Part shown: piece by piece, positions 61,301-64,000 of the stretch
Numbering within the stretch: the first letter of the stretch is position 1
Layout of the letters: every line of letters starts with the position of its first letter
Source of the DNA: Metopolophium dirhodum
Taxonomy: Eukaryota > Arthropoda > Insecta > Hemiptera > Aphididae
Direction: 5' to 3'
Length of the DNA stretch: 64,000 bases
Assembly: GCF_019925205.1 (NCBI RefSeq)
Contig: NC_083564.1
Location: forward strand, 36,556,447-36,620,446
Made by a program: the position numbers and the translations under genes
The notes under the pieces: model-generated
Databases searched by the model: none
The model's input: the letters and a program-made list of their open reading frames with translations, nothing else
What the model was told of the DNA's origin: nothing

Positions 61301-64000
61301 TTGAATTTTTTGTATGGACTTTGTAATGTGTATTCCTACAATATTATTTTTTTTTTAATTTTTTTTTGTTTTCTAAAATGCATTTACCTGCGGGCGCCAA
61401 CACCCTCCTTCAATTTTTTTTTTTGTTATGTAACTCTAGTGGAATTTTTTGTATAGACTTTGTAATGTGTATTCCTACAATATTATTTTTTTTTAAATTA
61501 TTTTTTGTTTTCTAAATTGCATTTGCCTGCGGGCGCCAACACCCTCCTTCAATTTTTTTTTTTTTGTTATGCGACTAGTTGAATTTTTTGTATGGACCTT
61601 GTTATGTGTATTCCTACAATAATATTTCTGTTTTAATTTTTTTTTGTTTTCTAAAATGCATTTGCCTGCGGGCGCCAACACCCTCCTTCAATTTTTTTTT
61701 TAGTTATGCGACTAGGTGAATTTTTTGTATGGACTTTGTAATGTGTATTCCTACAAAATTATTTTTTTTTAAATTTATTTTTGTTTTCTAAAATGCATTT
61801 GCCTGCGGGTGCCAACACCCTCCTTCAATTTTTTTTTTAGTTATGCGACTAGGTGAATTTTTTGTATGGACTTTGTAATGTGTATTCCTACAATATTATT
61901 TTTTTTTAAATTTTTTTTTGTTTTCTAAAATGCATTTGCCTAAGGGCGCCAACACCCTCCTTCAATTTTTTTTTTTGTTATGTGACTAGTTGAATTTATT
62001 GTATAGACTTTTTAATGTGTATTCCTACAATATTATTTTTGTTTTGTTATGTAACTCTAGTTGAATTTTTTGTATAGACTTTGTAATGTGTATTCCTACA
62101 ATAATATTTTTGTTTTAATTTTTTTTTGTTTTCTAAAATGCATTTGCCCGCGGGCGCCAACACCCTCTTTCAATTTTTTTTTTTTGTTATGTAACTCTAG
62201 TTGAATTTTTTGTTTGGACTTTGTATTGTGTATTCCTACAATAATATTTTTGTTTTCTAAAATGCATTTGCCTGTGGGTGCCAACACCCTTCTTCAATTT
62301 TTTTTTTAGTTATGCGACTAGATGAATTTTTTGTATGGACTTTGTAATGTGTATTCCTACAATATTATTTTTGTTTTGTTATGTAACTCAAGTTGAATTT
62401 TTTGTATAGACTTTGTAATGTGTATTCCTACAATAATATTTTTATTTTAATTTTTTTTTGTTTTCTAAAATGTATTTGCCTGCGGGCGCCAACACCCTCT
62501 TTCAATTTTTTTTTTTTTTGTTATGTAACTCTATTTGAATTTTTTGTTTGGACTTTGTAATGTGTATTCCTACAATAATATTTTTTTTTTAATTTTTTTT
62601 TGTTTTCTAAAATGCATTTGCCTGCGGGCGCCAACACCCTCCTTCAATTTTTTTTTTTTTGTTATGTGACTAGTTGAATTTTTTGTATAGACTTTTTAAT
62701 GTGTATTCCTACAATATTATTTTTTTTTTAATTTTTTTTTGTTTTCTAAAATGCATTTGCCTGCGGGTGCCAACACCCTCCTTCAATTTTTTTTTTAGTT
62801 ATGCGACTAGGTGAATTTTTTGTATGGACTTTGTAATGTGTATTCCTACAATATTATTTTTTTTTTTGTTATGTAACTCTAGTTGAATTTTTTGTATAGA
62901 CTTTGTAATGTGTATTCCTACAATAATATTTTTATTTTAATTTTTTTTTGTTTTCTAAAATGCATTTGCCTGCGGGCGCCAACACCCTCCTTCAATTTTT
63001 TTTTTTGTTATGCGACTAGGTGAATTTTTTGTGTGGACTTTGTAATGTGTATTCCTACAATAATATTTTTTTTTAAATTTTTTTTTTGTTTTCTAAAATG
63101 CATTTGCCTGCGGGTGCCAACACCCTCCTTCAATTTTTTTTTTAGTTATGTAACTCTAGTTGAATTTTTTGTTTGGACTTTGTAATGTGTATTCCTACAA
63201 TAATATTTTTGTTTTAAATTTTTTTTGTTTTTTTAAATGCATTTGCCTGTGGGTGCCAACACCCTCCTTCAATTTTTTTTTTAGTTATGCGACTAGGTGA
63301 ATTTTTTGTATGGACTTTGTAATGTGTATTCCTACAATAATATTTTTTTTTAAATTTTTTTTTGTTTTCTAAAATGCATTTGCCTGCGGGTGCCAACACC
63401 CTCCTTCAATTTTTTTTTTAGTTATGCGACTAGGTGAATATTTTGTATGGACTTTGTAATGTGTATTCCTACAAAATTATTTTTTTTAAAATTTTTTTTT
63501 GTTTTCTAAAATGCATTTGCCTGCGGGTGCCAACACCCTCCTTCAATTTTTTTTTTAGTTATGCGACTAGGTGAATTTTTTGTATGGACTTTGTAATGTG
63601 TATTCCTACAATATTATTTTTTTTTTTTGTTATGTAACTCTAGTTGAATTTTTTGTATAGACTTTGTAATGTGTATTCCTACAATAATATTTTTGTTTTA
63701 ATTTTTTTTTGTTTTCTAAAATGCATTTGCCTGCGGACGCCAACACCCTCCTTCAATTTTTTTTTTTGTTATGTAACTCTAGTGGAATTTTTTGTATAGA
63801 CTTTGTAATGTGTATTCCTACAATATTATTTTTTTTTAAATTTTTTTTTGTTTTCTAAAATGCATTTGCCAGCGGGCGCCAACACCCTCCTTCAATTTTT
63901 TTTTTTGTTATGTGACTAGTTGAATTTTTTGTATAGACTTTTTAATGTGTACTCCTACAATAATATTTTTTTTTAAATTTTTTTTTGTTTTCTAAAATGC
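55360..64000 (+). repeat. Satellite DNA array, about 137-bp monomer, higher-order structure
   Basis: About 60 head-to-tail monomers, continuing past the window end. Each has TTGAATTTTTTGTA(T/C)(A/G)GAC, TTTGTAATGTGTATTCCTAC, a T-rich block, TTTTCTAAAATGCATTTGCC, then GGGYGCCAACACCCTCYTTCAA and 9-13 T. Rare variants repeat at long intervals: CTAAGGGCG at 57961, 59876 and 61940, and GCATTTGCCCGCGGG at 58161, 60076 and 62140. This gives higher-order periods of 1,915 and 2,064 bp (about 14 and 15 monomers). The first unit (55,360-55,510) still resembles the longer unit at 49.5-50.3 kb. Short frames of 60-70 codons inside are repeat translations, not genes. Confidence 0.97.

Noticed and set aside
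56345..63399. Repeated 60-70 codon frames inside the satellite
   Set aside because: They are identical translations of the tandem repeat (Lys/Phe-rich from T-runs), with no independent coding signal.
55360..64000. CRISPR-like array
   Set aside because: The repeats have no unique spacers; the whole 137-bp unit is repeated with small changes, as in satellite DNA, and the context is an animal genome.

Overview
The window is AT-rich eukaryotic DNA, most likely from an aphid or a closely related hemipteran. Reasons: TATAATATTATTATA-type intergenic sequence, repeated GTAGGTACCTAT-like motifs, sparse coding sequence, one insect-like PTB-domain gene, an errantivirus-like LTR element, mariner- and LINE-type remnants, and a large simple satellite. 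The species assignment is inference from recollection of aphid repeats; no search was run.

Layout. 1-14,058 is gene-poor DNA with a decayed transposase remnant (about 2,372-2,605), a LINE/SINE-like tail (about 10,735-10,940) and microsatellites. 14,059-23,573 is a full-length LTR retrotransposon on the minus strand, flanked by a 4-bp ATAG duplication. Its two LTRs differ, by eye, only by one A in an A-run, so it is young. It has a Leu-tRNA-type primer binding site, a polypurine tract, a single intact Gag-Pol frame of 1,544 codons and an Env-like glycoprotein. Between pol and env it also carries two extra reading frames: a small unknown CxxC protein, and a protein with the motifs of a DEDDh 3'-5' exonuclease. 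All three downstream frames open at a splice acceptor in the same phase. All fit one mini-exon in the leader that carries an ATG and a perfect GTAAGT donor. This retroelement with an exonuclease and a shared-start splicing scheme is the most notable system in the window.

23,574-36,417 is non-coding (possible intron or intergenic DNA with two GC-rich islands). 36,472-38,673 (minus) is the only clear host gene: a 733-residue protein with an N-terminal PTB/PID domain and long proline-, histidine- and methionine-rich low-complexity sequence, in a sharply GC-rich island with a plausible promoter near 39.25 kb.

39.3-49.5 kb is repeat-derived. It holds a dispersed aphid-type repeat (41.4-42.6 kb) and a set of diverged duplications (43.4-49.5 kb), each carrying a short GC-richer island bounded by splice-like sites. 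49.5-50.3 kb is a small array of about 240-bp units. 50.5-55.3 kb is a nest of decayed elements: a LINE RT tail, two inverted repeat copies and an internally deleted ORF1-only LINE with target duplications. 55.36-64.0 kb is a satellite of about 137-bp monomers with higher-order periods of 1,915 and 2,064 bp. It appears to derive from the 240-bp unit by an internal deletion, and it continues past the window end.
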